Origin: JAAXHF01 sp965242605
GTDB taxonomy: Bacteria; Desulfobacterota; Binatia; Bin18
Direction: 5' to 3'
NCBI GenBank assembly: GCA_965242605.1
Contig: CBDESS010000001.1
Span: 1,550,001-1,614,000 of the forward strand
DNA: 64,000 bases
Within the stretch, counting starts at the first letter, position 1. Each line of letters begins with the position of its first letter. Below the pieces are notes generated by a model. It saw nothing but the letters and a program-made list of their open reading frames with translations. It did not search any database and had not been told where the DNA came from. Of this stretch, positions 9,108 to 17,155 are shown piece by piece. The position numbers and the translations under genes are program-made.

Positions 9108-9324
9108 TGGAGGATGGGCCTACACCGCATCCCTTGTCGTTGATGGGCCAGACCCTCCAGCGCCACACCTTCACCGTGACCACGCTCGGGCAAGAGTACA
9201 TCCGGGGGAGCCGAGTAAGGATGTGGTGGTGGACGATTTCCCGAGCCCGGGGGAGTCTCCGCGTCTCAGGTGGCAAGAGCCGGTGCAAGGCTTTGTCATC
9301 GTTCCATCCGAAGAAGGGGAGTGA
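8900..9324 (+). pseudogene. Relic of a repeat-domain protein (SGIGxIxGW family)
   Basis: Three frames joined together read FQSGIGYIRGWACEG / VEIYIDDG / DTEAVCGDRENGFILVWNWNL, then FTVTTLGQEYIRG, then VVVDDFPSPGESPRLRWQEP / QGFVIVPSEEGE and stop at 9322-9324. The order of parts (GWxC, CGD-x-NGF, TVTTLG, DFP-PG, LRWQE) looks like one domain of a protein type I have seen in metagenomic bacteria, of unknown function. At least two frameshifts separate the parts, and no start remains. The function was never established as far as I know. Confidence 0.45.
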
Positions 9325-9364
9325 ACCCGCACACTCCGCGAAGAACGATGCTGTCACCTTGCAG

Positions 9365-9397
9365 CATCCGGCCTTCGGGCCGGGTGAGGATTGAAAC
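9365..9397 (+). repeat. Orphan CRISPR-repeat-like hairpin
   Basis: A 9-bp stem (one T-G pair) with a TTCG loop at 9365-9386 is followed by GAGGATTGAAAC, the classic 3' end of many type I and III CRISPR repeats. There is only one convincing copy. A degenerate echo (GGGTGAGGGAATTGAAC) ends at 9443, at a spacing too short for a repeat-spacer unit. There are no cas genes in the window. It could equally be a chance terminator hairpin. Confidence 0.3.
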
Positions 9398-9857
9398 CTT
9401 GAAAATTTCTTCCTTGCGACGCGGTCGGGTGAGGGAATTGAACCCGCTCCTACGGAACTCACCCAGCCGTGTGCAATACGATCGTTGAGCAAACGCGGTG
9501 GTGCAGGCCCTGGCCAAGTCGGTGGCCGCGGCCGTATGGCGCTGTCCCGTGTGGCGCGGACACTTCAGGGGGGAGGTCGAGGTACAAGCGGGACCGGGTC
9601 AACCAAATAGTGGCCGCCTGGAGTAACTACCGTGTGGCGCTGAAACGGACACCCTGCTGAAGCGGACACTCACCCTCACTCTCAAGATAAACCAGCGTCT
9701 GGCGTCCTCAAATGGCAGCCAAAACTTCCAAAAGAGAGGTGCGATTTTGGCGCATACACTCCGAGAGTGGTCTTCACGTTTGGCCAATTCGCATTTGAGT
9801 TTGCCAGACGAAGTTTGAAGGGAAATTCAGAAATAGAGGGGCTGGACCGCGAAATCA
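9398..9857. other. Gene-free stretch with short IS-end-like repeats
   Basis: No credible coding frame. CGTGTGGCGC occurs at 9548-9557 and again at 9631-9640, each followed by GGACAC. CTGAAACGGACACC (9640-9653) and CTGAAGCGGACACT (9657-9670) form a near-exact tandem. Clusters of short repeats with GGACA are common at ends of IS21-like elements, but no transposase fragment is nearby. I see nothing else in this interval. Confidence 0.25.
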
Positions 9858-10094
9858 TTAGGCAGGGAATTCAATCAGCGAGTTGAGGACTTTGACCCCG
9901 AGAAAATCAACATTCTTCCTTTGCTGCATCGCAGCATAGCCAGCAAGTTCTTCCCAGCCCATAAGGGTTTTACGGGCAAAGAGGACGGAAACTATTGCAA
10001 TCACACCGCCGAGAAGATAACGTCTCTTTTCCTTGAGCATAAGGACAAGCTGGCTGTTTGGATTTAGCGGAATCTTATCAAGAGTGATAGTCAA
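9858..10094 (-). CDS. Small hypothetical protein (doubtful)
   Basis: A 78-residue frame opening at TTG 10094 with no clear ribosome site. It holds one hydrophobic helix (LLGGVIAIVSVLFA). The base composition is more AT-rich than the flanks, which hints at transfer or non-coding sequence. I recognise no family. It may be a fragment of a longer deleted gene. Confidence 0.25.
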   Translation of the reverse strand: MTITLDKIPLNPNSQLVLMLKEKRRYLLGGVIAIVSVLFARKTLMGWEELAGYAAMQQRKNVDFLGVKVLNSLIEFPA

Positions 10095-10115
10095 TAAGAA
10101 CAGGAGGACAAAGAG

Positions 10116-10892
10116 ATGGAATTTGTAGACCTTGAAACGGCGAAGAAGAGTACCGGGCTACGCGGCGCATTTGTCGGCGGTGCTCCCAGCCCGTGGGGCG
10201 AAGCGGCCAAGGGGTTCTTTCATATCAAGCGGATTCCGTGTGTCGGGACGCGCTATGTCCCGGGCGGCGACAACACGGCTCTGGTCAAATGGACCGGGGT
10301 CGATAGCGGACCGGCGATGATGTACGAGAACGAGCCGGCCCGTTCGGGCTGGGCCGAGATTCTGCTGCTGGCCGAACGCCTGGCCCCCGAGCCACGGCTG
10401 ATTCCTGAAGACCCGGCCCGGCGGGCGCTGCTGTTCGGGCTGGCCCACGAAATCTGCGGCGAGCTGGGCTTTGGCTGGAGCATCCGGCTGGTCATGGTTG
10501 ACCGGGCGCTTGACCCAAACGCCGCGTTTCCAATGGATGCCGGAGTCGCCCGGTATCTCGGCTCAAAGTACGGCTATCGACCCGGCATCGGCCCCCAGGT
10601 CCGCAAACGGACGATTGAGGTGCTGCGGCTCTTGTCCGATCGGCTGCGGGCGCAGAAAGCCGCCGGCAGCCGGTTTCTGCTCGGCGAGAGCCTGAGCGCG
10701 CTGGACGTGTACTGGGCGACCTTTGCCGCTGTGGTCGCGCCCCTGCCGCCGGACAAATGCCCAATGGTAGAGGGGTTGCGCAAAGCCTTTGAGGCGGTTG
10801 ACCCGGAGATCAACAGCGCGCTCGATCCGGCTCTGCTTGAGCACCGCGACTTTATCTACGGCGAATATCTGGTGCTGCCGATGGAGTTGTAG
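10116..10892 (+). CDS. Glutathione S-transferase-like protein
   Basis: 258 residues; ATG 10116 lies 10 bases after AGGAGG. The N-terminal half carries a thioredoxin-like pattern (GFFHIKRIPC...WTGVDSGPAMMYENEPARSGWAEILLLAERL). The C-terminal half is an all-helical domain with FLLGESLSALDVYWATFAAVV, the SxxD N-capping motif of GST C-domains. It is likely cytosolic and involved in glutathione-dependent detoxification or conjugation. The exact class is not assignable. It stands alone between the scrap region and a small membrane gene. Confidence 0.75.
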   Translation: MEFVDLETAKKSTGLRGAFVGGAPSPWGEAAKGFFHIKRIPCVGTRYVPGGDNTALVKWTGVDSGPAMMYENEPARSGWAEILLLAERLAPEPRLIPEDPARRALLFGLAHEICGELGFGWSIRLVMVDRALDPNAAFPMDAGVARYLGSKYGYRPGIGPQVRKRTIEVLRLLSDRLRAQKAAGSRFLLGESLSALDVYWATFAAVVAPLPPDKCPMVEGLRKAFEAVDPEINSALDPALLEHRDFIYGEYLVLPMEL

Positions 10893-10932
10893 CGGGCGGG
10901 GTGCCTGCGGGCGCAGAGGGGAGGCGTGCAGG

Positions 10933-11392
10933 ATGCCCGCTGTCGGATTCTGCAACGAAAACAAAGACTGCAACCGGGACGTTATTGTGGAGTCTTTCCG
11001 CAAACACCTCAAAGAGCTTATTGACGAGGAGGAAAACCCCCGGCGTAGAGAAGAGAAAATGATAGTCTTGGAGCATCTGGAGGGGCAATTTCAGAAACTC
11101 AGAAAAACCACCACCGCCGGCCCTGCTCAACTCAGCAGCCATGACCTTCAAAGCGCGGAAGAACCTGTCAACGGCCGTGGGGGTCGCTTGCGCTGCCGGT
11201 GTCGGGGTGGCGGTTGCCTCCAGTTCGGTGGTCGCCATCACATCTTTCCCAGCATCGGGCATTCTCGCCGCCCTTGGCCTTGGAGCGGCGGCGGCAACGC
11301 CGATAGGCTGGGTCGCTGGCGCGGGCGCGCTTGCGGGAGGGGCCTACCTCGGGGTGAAGAAGCTCTTGGAGAGGAAGTTCTCTGATAATTGA
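10933..11392 (+). CDS. Hypothetical protein with C-terminal glycine-rich membrane segment (frameshifted)
   Basis: ATG 10933 opens a charged helical N-part (VIVESFRKHLKELIDEEENPRRREEK). Removing one A from the A5 run at 11103-11107 joins it to the frame at 11141, giving one 152-residue protein: ...QKLRKPPPPALLNSAAMTFKARKNLSTAV, followed by two Ala/Gly-rich hydrophobic stretches and a basic tail. The smooth join through PPPP argues that the two frames are one gene with a one-base gain. A small membrane-anchored protein of unknown role. Its 3' end overlaps, antisense, a DUF1640 fragment. Confidence 0.5.
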
Positions 11393-11487
11393 TGATATTC
11401 GGTGATGGCTGCCGCCTGGACCCCGTCAAACCCCGCCTGCTTCAGCGCAGCGGCGGCCTTGTGGGTGTCAAAAGCAAGGCTGCTCAT
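11344..11487 (-). pseudogene. N-terminal fragment of a DUF1640 coiled-coil protein
   Basis: ATG 11487 begins MSSLAFDTHKAAAALKQAGFDGVQAAAI, the same start as the full-length paralogues at 23866, 24713, 25070 and 52983 (MAGLAFDTHKAVKALREAGA). After about 28 residues the frame runs into unrelated sequence and stops at 11344. The coiled coil and membrane anchor are missing. It lies antisense over the end of the gene at 10933-11392, so a recombination joined the two. Confidence 0.55.
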
Positions 11488-11523
11488 GGGTTTTCCTCTG
11501 CTGCGTAGAGAAGGCTGCGGCCT

Positions 11524-12876
11524 CTAACTGTCTTCATTACCAAAGACCACATAGCCGGCCGCCTCTTGTGCCCTGAGCCGTTCTTCAAGGGCGGCTGGCA
11601 GTTCGATTGTGCGGTGCTGGGGAAACTTGTCGCGGTCGAGGCGGGGGCGCAGAAAAAACTGCTCGGGCACGGTAACTTCAACCTGACTCTTGAGTGGGGC
11701 GAAATGCCATTTGCGGGGCAGCACGGCAGGACTGAAAAAGACCTGTTGGTCCCGCTCCGACCACTCGCGGACAATGTGGGCGTCGTGAACGCTGTAGCCC
11801 ATGTAGTCGAGGCTGACATCCCAGTAGTAGTTGAAATGCATGCCGTAGCCCTGCTCGCCCATAGCCGGGTTGAGATGCTCGGCAAGGCGGGTTTCAACAA
11901 AGATCAGATTGCCGTCGCGGCCGTACTGCTCAATGCGCAGCGGATAAAAATAGTGCCGGTCCAGCCAGTAGATTATCGTTGGCGCATAATAGTTGGGCAA
12001 CCAGTCTTCTTTGACCCGGGCTTTGACGACCCAGCACCGCACCCCGCCCTCAGCCGTATAAAACGGGTAGTGCTCGCCCATGAGCCGCAGGTCTTTGCTC
12101 GCCACCGTATAGAAGGTTCCGTCGGGACGGGCCAGGGTGACGGTCGGGCGGGTTGAGGGAAAACGGATGGTTTCGTCCAGCACATCCGTCCCCAGCACCT
12201 CCCAGTCAAACTCCCACGGATCGCGGCCAAACACGTCGTCAAACCCCTCTGAGCCCTGGGCGAGTTTATCCCCCCGCCGCGGAGACGGCTGGCGGCGGAC
12301 GCGCCGCAGCCCGTCGGTGTACACAAACAGGTCCCAGCGGGTGGGGTGCTCCCGGTCGGTCCGGTACTGGATCAGGTTCATCTGATTGCCGTAGGTCTCA
12401 GGCGGAAAAACATCCTGGCCGGTAATCTGGCGGGTGGGTTGGCCTGGCAGCGTGCCGTACAGCTCTCCGGCAAAGCCGGTCAGCCCCTTGGCGTTGGGCA
12501 CATAGAAGATCGGGCTGTAGAGTTTGGAGGTGAAGAGATAGCCCTGGCTGGTCAGTTTGCCGCTCACGTCAATCAGGTTGCACGACCAGCGCGGCGAGTG
12601 GCTGAACTCCATCGCCCGAAAGCCCATCTCCTCGGCCGTATAGGGCGGCTCAAACGGGTAACGCTCGGCTGGAATATAGGGGTAGTGGGAGTCGCGCGGG
12701 GTGTGGGTCCGCGGGTCGAACTCGGCCCGCTCCTGCTCGTCCAACTCGACCAGCGTCCGCCAGCTCCGGGGCTCGGGCGAGGTGCCTGGCACCTGGTCTG
12801 AGGCTTGGCCCGCCTCGGCCGCGGCCACGAGCCAGACGGCAATCAGACATGTTGTCAAGCGGATGCGTTGGGCCAT
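11524..12876 (-). CDS. DUF1329 family outer-membrane lipoprotein-sorting-like protein
   Basis: 450 residues from ATG 12876, which starts a signal peptide (MAQRIRLTTCLIAVWLVAAAEAGQA). The in-frame GTG/ATG further upstream would bury that signal. Typical DUF1329 pieces are present: PYIPAERYPFEPPYTAEEMGFRAMEF, YRTDREHPTRWDLFVYTDGLRRVRRQPSPRRGD, FDDVFGRDPWEFDWEVLGTDV, and a C-terminal YDNYYWDVSL-like region with WSERDQQVFF. Members often sit beside DUF1302 barrels and MMPL exporters and are thought to act in the periplasm in lipid or hydrocarbon handling. Here it is unlinked to those genes. A diverged paralogue is at 61125-62456. Confidence 0.85.
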   Translation of the reverse strand: MAQRIRLTTCLIAVWLVAAAEAGQASDQVPGTSPEPRSWRTLVELDEQERAEFDPRTHTPRDSHYPYIPAERYPFEPPYTAEEMGFRAMEFSHSPRWSCNLIDVSGKLTSQGYLFTSKLYSPIFYVPNAKGLTGFAGELYGTLPGQPTRQITGQDVFPPETYGNQMNLIQYRTDREHPTRWDLFVYTDGLRRVRRQPSPRRGDKLAQGSEGFDDVFGRDPWEFDWEVLGTDVLDETIRFPSTRPTVTLARPDGTFYTVASKDLRLMGEHYPFYTAEGGVRCWVVKARVKEDWLPNYYAPTIIYWLDRHYFYPLRIEQYGRDGNLIFVETRLAEHLNPAMGEQGYGMHFNYYWDVSLDYMGYSVHDAHIVREWSERDQQVFFSPAVLPRKWHFAPLKSQVEVTVPEQFFLRPRLDRDKFPQHRTIELPAALEERLRAQEAAGYVVFGNEDS

Positions 12877-12921
12877 GTGGTCTCCGGTATCAGACACTTG
12901 CAGGCGTGTCAGGCGCACAAC

Positions 12922-13722
12922 TCAGGCAGGTCCTGTCTGCCGAAAACGGCTGCCTGGCGGCGGCGGGTTCTCGGGCGGTCCGGCGAAACACTGGGCGATA
13001 GACATCCAGGCGGTGGCGGTATCGCCTCGCGTCTGGAGGCTCGTGTCGGCGATATTGCGCACCTGGGTCACGACCTGGCAGAACTCCAGAGCCTGTCCCT
13101 GAACCGTGTTGCGCTCGTCGGCTGGCTGCCACTCCCAGACTTCGCCCGAGGGGGCGCGGAGCCGGACATGGGGCGGGGCGGCGGGAACGGGCAGCCCTCT
13201 GTTGCGAAAGGTCCAGGCGAGGGTGTTGATGCCCATGACGGCGATATTTTTGAGGCGGTCGGTTGCGGTCCGCTCCCGGCCCAGCATGTCATACACGGCC
13301 TGGGCGTGGGCCCAGGTTTCCATCTGCCGGGCGCTGATGCTGGAGCGCACACTCATATCCGGCCCGACCCATTTGACCCGCAGCTTGGGGTCGGCGCTGG
13401 CAAATCGGCCGGCCATGTCGGTGTAGAACGCTCGCCAGCGCTCCAGCAGGGCGCGGCCCCGCAGGCCGCCCAGCCAGGCGTGGGTGGCCTGGAGGCGGTT
13501 GGGGGACCCTCTGCCGAAGGTCTGGATACAGTCAAGGAAGGCCTGGCTGTCCTGCAAGGACAGGTCGGCCAGATAGTTGCCGAGATGGATGTGGGCCAGC
13601 ACATCGTTGATGGTCCAGCCCTTGAACTGGGTTGTCCGGCTCCAGTCCGGTTCGGTCAGGCCGTTGAGCAGTTCAAAAAAGGTGTCGCTTTCGGCCTGGA
13701 AGTCGAGCGCCTGGTCCAGCAT
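12922..13722 (-). CDS. TIGR03084-type metal-binding DinB/MDMPI-like protein
   Basis: 266 residues from ATG 13722 (MLDQALDFQAESDTFFELLNGL); earlier in-frame starts would add an Arg/Pro-rich leader that looks artificial. The pattern GLTEPDWSRTTQFKGWTINDVLAHIHLGNYLADLSL, with His in the second helix, and RQMETWAHAQAVYDMLG are those of the mycothiol-dependent maleylpyruvate isomerase/DinB fold, where three His residues hold a metal. The family role is unknown, perhaps a thiol-dependent isomerase or transferase. It is co-directional with the DUF1329 gene 45 bases downstream. Confidence 0.8.
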   Translation of the reverse strand: MLDQALDFQAESDTFFELLNGLTEPDWSRTTQFKGWTINDVLAHIHLGNYLADLSLQDSQAFLDCIQTFGRGSPNRLQATHAWLGGLRGRALLERWRAFYTDMAGRFASADPKLRVKWVGPDMSVRSSISARQMETWAHAQAVYDMLGRERTATDRLKNIAVMGINTLAWTFRNRGLPVPAAPPHVRLRAPSGEVWEWQPADERNTVQGQALEFCQVVTQVRNIADTSLQTRGDTATAWMSIAQCFAGPPENPPPPGSRFRQTGPA

Positions 13723-13864
13723 GGTCCTATCCTTATCCGTTGTCAAAGCCGGTCTCAAGCGTTGTATCGGGCCAGTGCGCTCCAGAGGCAGGCGAGCGCC
13801 CGGGGCACCTAGCCCAGCCTGGCGTTGAGCCCGATACGATGGCTGGCCTGACGCATGGCATCCC

Positions 13865-15154
13865 CTACAGTGCGGCCGTTCTGAAAAACCGGCGCACAAT
13901 CCGGCTCAGGTTGAAGGCGTCGTGTACTCCGGCGACCTCACGCGCAGAGTGCATGGCCCACTGGGGCACGCCCACATCCACGGTCGGCACGCCAATCTCG
14001 GCCGCGGTCAGCGGGCCGATTGTGCTGCCGCAGGCCATGTCGCTGCGCACCGCAAAGACCTGCACCGGCGTGTCTTCCTCTGCCGCCAGTTTGCGGAAGA
14101 CGGCGCTGGTCTCGCTGTTGCTGGCGTAGTGCTGGTTGGCGTTGAGTTTGATGACCGGGCCGTGGTTGAGCAGCGGGCCGTGGTTGTCGTCGTGTCGGTC
14201 GGGGAAGTTGGGGTGCAGGCCGTGGGCGTTATCGGTGGAAATCATCAGCGACCGCGAGAGCGCCCGGCCGCGCTGCTGGGGGTCGGGCAAGACCCGCTCC
14301 AGCATTTGCCTGAGCATCGGACCGCGCGCCCCGGATGTTGAGGCGCTGCCGACCTCTTCATGGTCGTTGGCGATGAGCAGGGCGGCCTGGTCGGTGTCGG
14401 CGGCGAGCAGGGCGTACAGGCCGATAAAACAGCTCAGCAGGTTGTCGAGCCGGGCCGAGGCGATAAACTCATGTTCAAGGCCGATGAACTCCGGGGGCTG
14501 GGTGGGATAGAAAAACAGTTCATAGTCCAGGACCTGGGCGACATCCGAGCCGCCGGCGGCCTCAAGCCGTTGCTGGAGGATGGTTCTCAAGTCCGGTTTT
14601 TCCCCGGTCTGGCCGAGGACGGGTGGGAGACAGGTCTGGGCGTTGACCGAGCGGCTGGCGTTGGCCTCACGGTCGAGATGAATGGCCAGACTGGGAATGA
14701 TGGCCACCGCCTGTGAGAAATCGATCAAACGGTGGTCGAGCTGGCCGTGCCGATTCAGATAACTGACCCGGCCGGCGAGCGACAGATCACGGTCGAACCA
14801 CGGGTTGAGCAGAGCCCCGCCGTAGACCTCAACCCCGAGCTGGGTGTAGCCGTGGCGGTGCAGTTCAGGCTGGGGTTTGACCTTGAGGCAGGGCGAGTCG
14901 GTATGCGCCCCGACCATCCGAAAACCGCTCTCGACCGGCGAGCCTTCAAGCGGCATGGTCCAGGCAAGAAGCGCCGAGTCGTTGCGGGTGGTGAAATAGC
15001 GACCGCCTGGGACCAGCCGCCAAGCGTCGGCCTCGGCCAGGCGCGCAAAGCCGCCGGCTACCAGGCGCAAGGCCATCTGTTCAACGGCGTGGAAGGCGGT
15101 CGGCGAGGCGGCCAGAAAGGCGAGCAACTCACGGTTGAAACGGCGCTGGTCCAT
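13865..15154 (-). CDS. apeB: M18 family aspartyl aminopeptidase
   Basis: 429 residues, full length for the family. The dinuclear zinc ligands of M18 can be followed: GFRMVGAHTDSPCLKVKP (His and Asp), ASARLDNLLS (bridging Asp), IANDHEEVGS (catalytic Glu and metal Glu), STDNAHGLHPNF (Asp) and the final His region ACGSTIGP. It removes N-terminal acidic residues from peptides in the cytosol. ATG 15154 is the natural start (MDQRRFNRELLAFLAASPTAFHAV). It is preceded by the amidohydrolase gene on the same strand, 30 bases away, so both may be co-transcribed. Confidence 0.9.
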   Translation of the reverse strand: MDQRRFNRELLAFLAASPTAFHAVEQMALRLVAGGFARLAEADAWRLVPGGRYFTTRNDSALLAWTMPLEGSPVESGFRMVGAHTDSPCLKVKPQPELHRHGYTQLGVEVYGGALLNPWFDRDLSLAGRVSYLNRHGQLDHRLIDFSQAVAIIPSLAIHLDREANASRSVNAQTCLPPVLGQTGEKPDLRTILQQRLEAAGGSDVAQVLDYELFFYPTQPPEFIGLEHEFIASARLDNLLSCFIGLYALLAADTDQAALLIANDHEEVGSASTSGARGPMLRQMLERVLPDPQQRGRALSRSLMISTDNAHGLHPNFPDRHDDNHGPLLNHGPVIKLNANQHYASNSETSAVFRKLAAEEDTPVQVFAVRSDMACGSTIGPLTAAEIGVPTVDVGVPQWAMHSAREVAGVHDAFNLSRIVRRFFRTAAL

Positions 15155-15184
15155 TGCTCTGTCTTGGCGGATGTGAAGGCGGCA

Positions 15185-16541
15185 CTAGCGGGCGGCCTCG
15201 GAGTGTGGGACCTGCTCCAGCAGCTGGGCCGGGTCATAGCGCACCCCGCCCCGTACAACCGTGGTTGTGCTGCGCAGCTCACGCACATCGCGGAGCGGGT
15301 CGCCGTCAAGAATCGAAAAATCCGCATAGCGGCCCGGAGCTACGCTGCCGACATTGTCCTGTTGGCGTAGATAGCGGGCGGCGACCGATGTGACCGCCTT
15401 GATCGCATCCATCGCGCCGATCGCTTCGGCCAGGAGCTCAAGCTCGCGCAGCAGGGCAAAGCCCGGCGGTGGGTAGGGCAGGCCGCCGCAGTCGGTACCG
15501 CCAACCACCAGCCCCCCGGACTCGTGCAGGATGCGGGTCGCCTCCTGGTGTTTCTCCAAGGCTCTGAGGCAGGATGCGGGGTCAAACACGCCGGGATGCA
15601 TGTCCCAGTCGGGCCGTTCGCCAAGACGGGCGGCCATAGCCCGCTGGCGTCTGAGGGCCATCGGGGGGATATAGCGGCGGTCGGGGTCTTTGAGGGCGGC
15701 TTCGGTGCCGAACTTGGCCAGCCACAACAGGTCAAGCGTTGTGCCCATGTTGACCTGTTTGTCAACCATCGCCCCGAACCAGGTCTTGGCCCCTTCACCC
15801 TGGAGGTCGGCCTCTTCCCAGCCTTTGGTAATCTGGGTCCAGAAGTTGGGGTCCATCATGGATGCGCCGGCACCAAACTGCATGTCCAGAGCGCAGAACT
15901 CGTTGTAGGGCGAGATCCATATGTGCTCCAGGCCGTCAATGCCCTCGTTGATGAGTTCGAGAGAGTGGGTATAGCCGAGGTGGCCGGTGACTGGTACACG
16001 CTTGTCAACAAAGCGGATGATCGCTTTGGCCGTGTCGGGCGGGAGGGTGAAGTACAGCTTCACCCCGTCAACGCCGGCCTTGAGCAGAGCGCCGATCTTG
16101 TGCGGCACGGCCTCCGGCGAGGGCACGCTGTCGAGCATCTCGCCCAGCTCGCTGGCGTAGTCAAAGCTCTGGTCTACGCCGTCGAGCAGCGGGCCGAGGA
16201 TGAACAGGCGTGGGCCGAGCTTGGTGCCGGTTTTCAGGTCTTCGCGCAGCTGTTTGACCTTCTCCAGCTTGCCGCCGACATCCCGGGCGGTGGTCACGCC
16301 GGCGGCCAGAAACAGGGGCAGCGATGCGCTGTCCAGGAATGTGGCATGGACGTGGGTGTCGATCAGACCGGGTACGACCGTCTTGCCGGCCAGGTCAATG
16401 ACCTCGGCCCCGGCCGGGGTCGGTGCCTGGCCGCTGCTGACCCCGGTGATGCGCTCGCCCTCAACGATAATGGACACGCCGGCCTGGGGGCTGATCAGCC
16501 AGGCCGTCAATCAGCCGGGCGTTGGTGTATACCTGTGGCAT
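15185..16541 (-). CDS. Amidohydrolase family protein (imidazolonepropionase-like), frameshifted near start
   Basis: The main frame carries VPGLIDTHVHATFL (HxH metal site), GHLGYTHSLELINEGIDGLEHIW, GGTDCGGLPYPPPGF and VTSVAARYLR...GSVAPGRYADFSILDGDPL, as in prolidase/imidazolonepropionase-type amidohydrolases. A good start with AAGGAGGGGACT lies at ATG 16541 (MPQVYTNARLIDGLADQP) but in another frame. Deleting one base in the five-G run at 16486-16490 joins the two exactly (LADQPQAGVSIIVEGERI). So the gene is either broken by a one-base gain or the run is miscalled. Likely cytosolic metal hydrolase of unknown substrate. Confidence 0.8.
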
Positions 16542-16616
16542 AGTCCCCTCCTTGATACTGCCATCAATACTGCCATTCTGTCTGTGTCTTACAACGAGCC
16601 TGCGGCTTTTACCAGC

Positions 16617-17126
16617 TTAGCCAAAAGCGTTTTTGGCTCCCCCCGGCGTAGTCAGGCACAGCAGGCCATGCACGCCCAGCCACAGGCGGTCAAGGGTACT
16701 GCCCGGCAGCCAGCGGACATCGCCGTAATAGAGCACATCCCACCACAGATGACTGGCCAGGCCCACCCCGTAGCCGACCAGCATCGCAGCCAGCAGCCCG
16801 GCCCGCTGCCCGACGATCAGCGCCAGGGCGAAAAAAGACAGGCTGCTGTGGAAGAGGGGGTTACGGTGGCTGCCAATGCCCAGCAGCCTGATGTCCAGGT
16901 CTGGAAAAACCGTGCCGAGGTAACACGGGATGAGGGCGACGAAAAAGACGCCGATAGCGCGGTTCCTGGCACGCAGGGTGACATAGGCCATGAGCAGAAT
17001 AATCCCGACCAGACTGTGTTCGGCCCGGTCGGCGCTGTTCTGGTCGAAGAGCGCCAGCACACCCCAGTTGAGCGCGAGGGCTGCCAGGATCAGCAGAGCG
17101 ACAAGAACGGCGCGCTGATGTTTCAC
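16617..17126 (-). CDS. Membrane-bound metal-dependent hydrolase-like protein (DUF457/YdjM type)
   Basis: 169 residues from GTG 17126, chosen because AAGGAGGTGAGG lies directly upstream; a GTG at 17156 would overlap the preceding stop. Four hydrophobic segments alternate with the family motifs GTVFPDLDIRLLG, HRNPLFHSSLSF and GLASHLWWD. The conserved Asp and His residues suggest a metal site at the membrane surface. The function in the family is mostly inferred (phospholipid or phosphoester hydrolysis). It follows the F420-type oxidoreductase closely and may be co-transcribed. Confidence 0.7.
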   Translation of the reverse strand: MKHQRAVLVALLILAALALNWGVLALFDQNSADRAEHSLVGIILLMAYVTLRARNRAIGVFFVALIPCYLGTVFPDLDIRLLGIGSHRNPLFHSSLSFFALALIVGQRAGLLAAMLVGYGVGLASHLWWDVLYYGDVRWLPGSTLDRLWLGVHGLLCLTTPGGAKNAFG

Positions 17127-17155
17127 CCTCACCTCCTTGTGCCGGCGGCTCTTCA

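Noticed and set aside
9306..9330. GGGGAGTGAACCC as an additional CRISPR-repeat copy
   Set aside because: It is the natural end (VPSEEGE and stop) of the relic at 8900-9324, and the spacing does not fit a repeat-spacer unit.
12805..13812. Plus-strand 335-residue frame opposite the DinB-like gene
   Set aside because: No motif, Gly/Val/Gln-rich composition typical of antisense; the minus frame has the family pattern.
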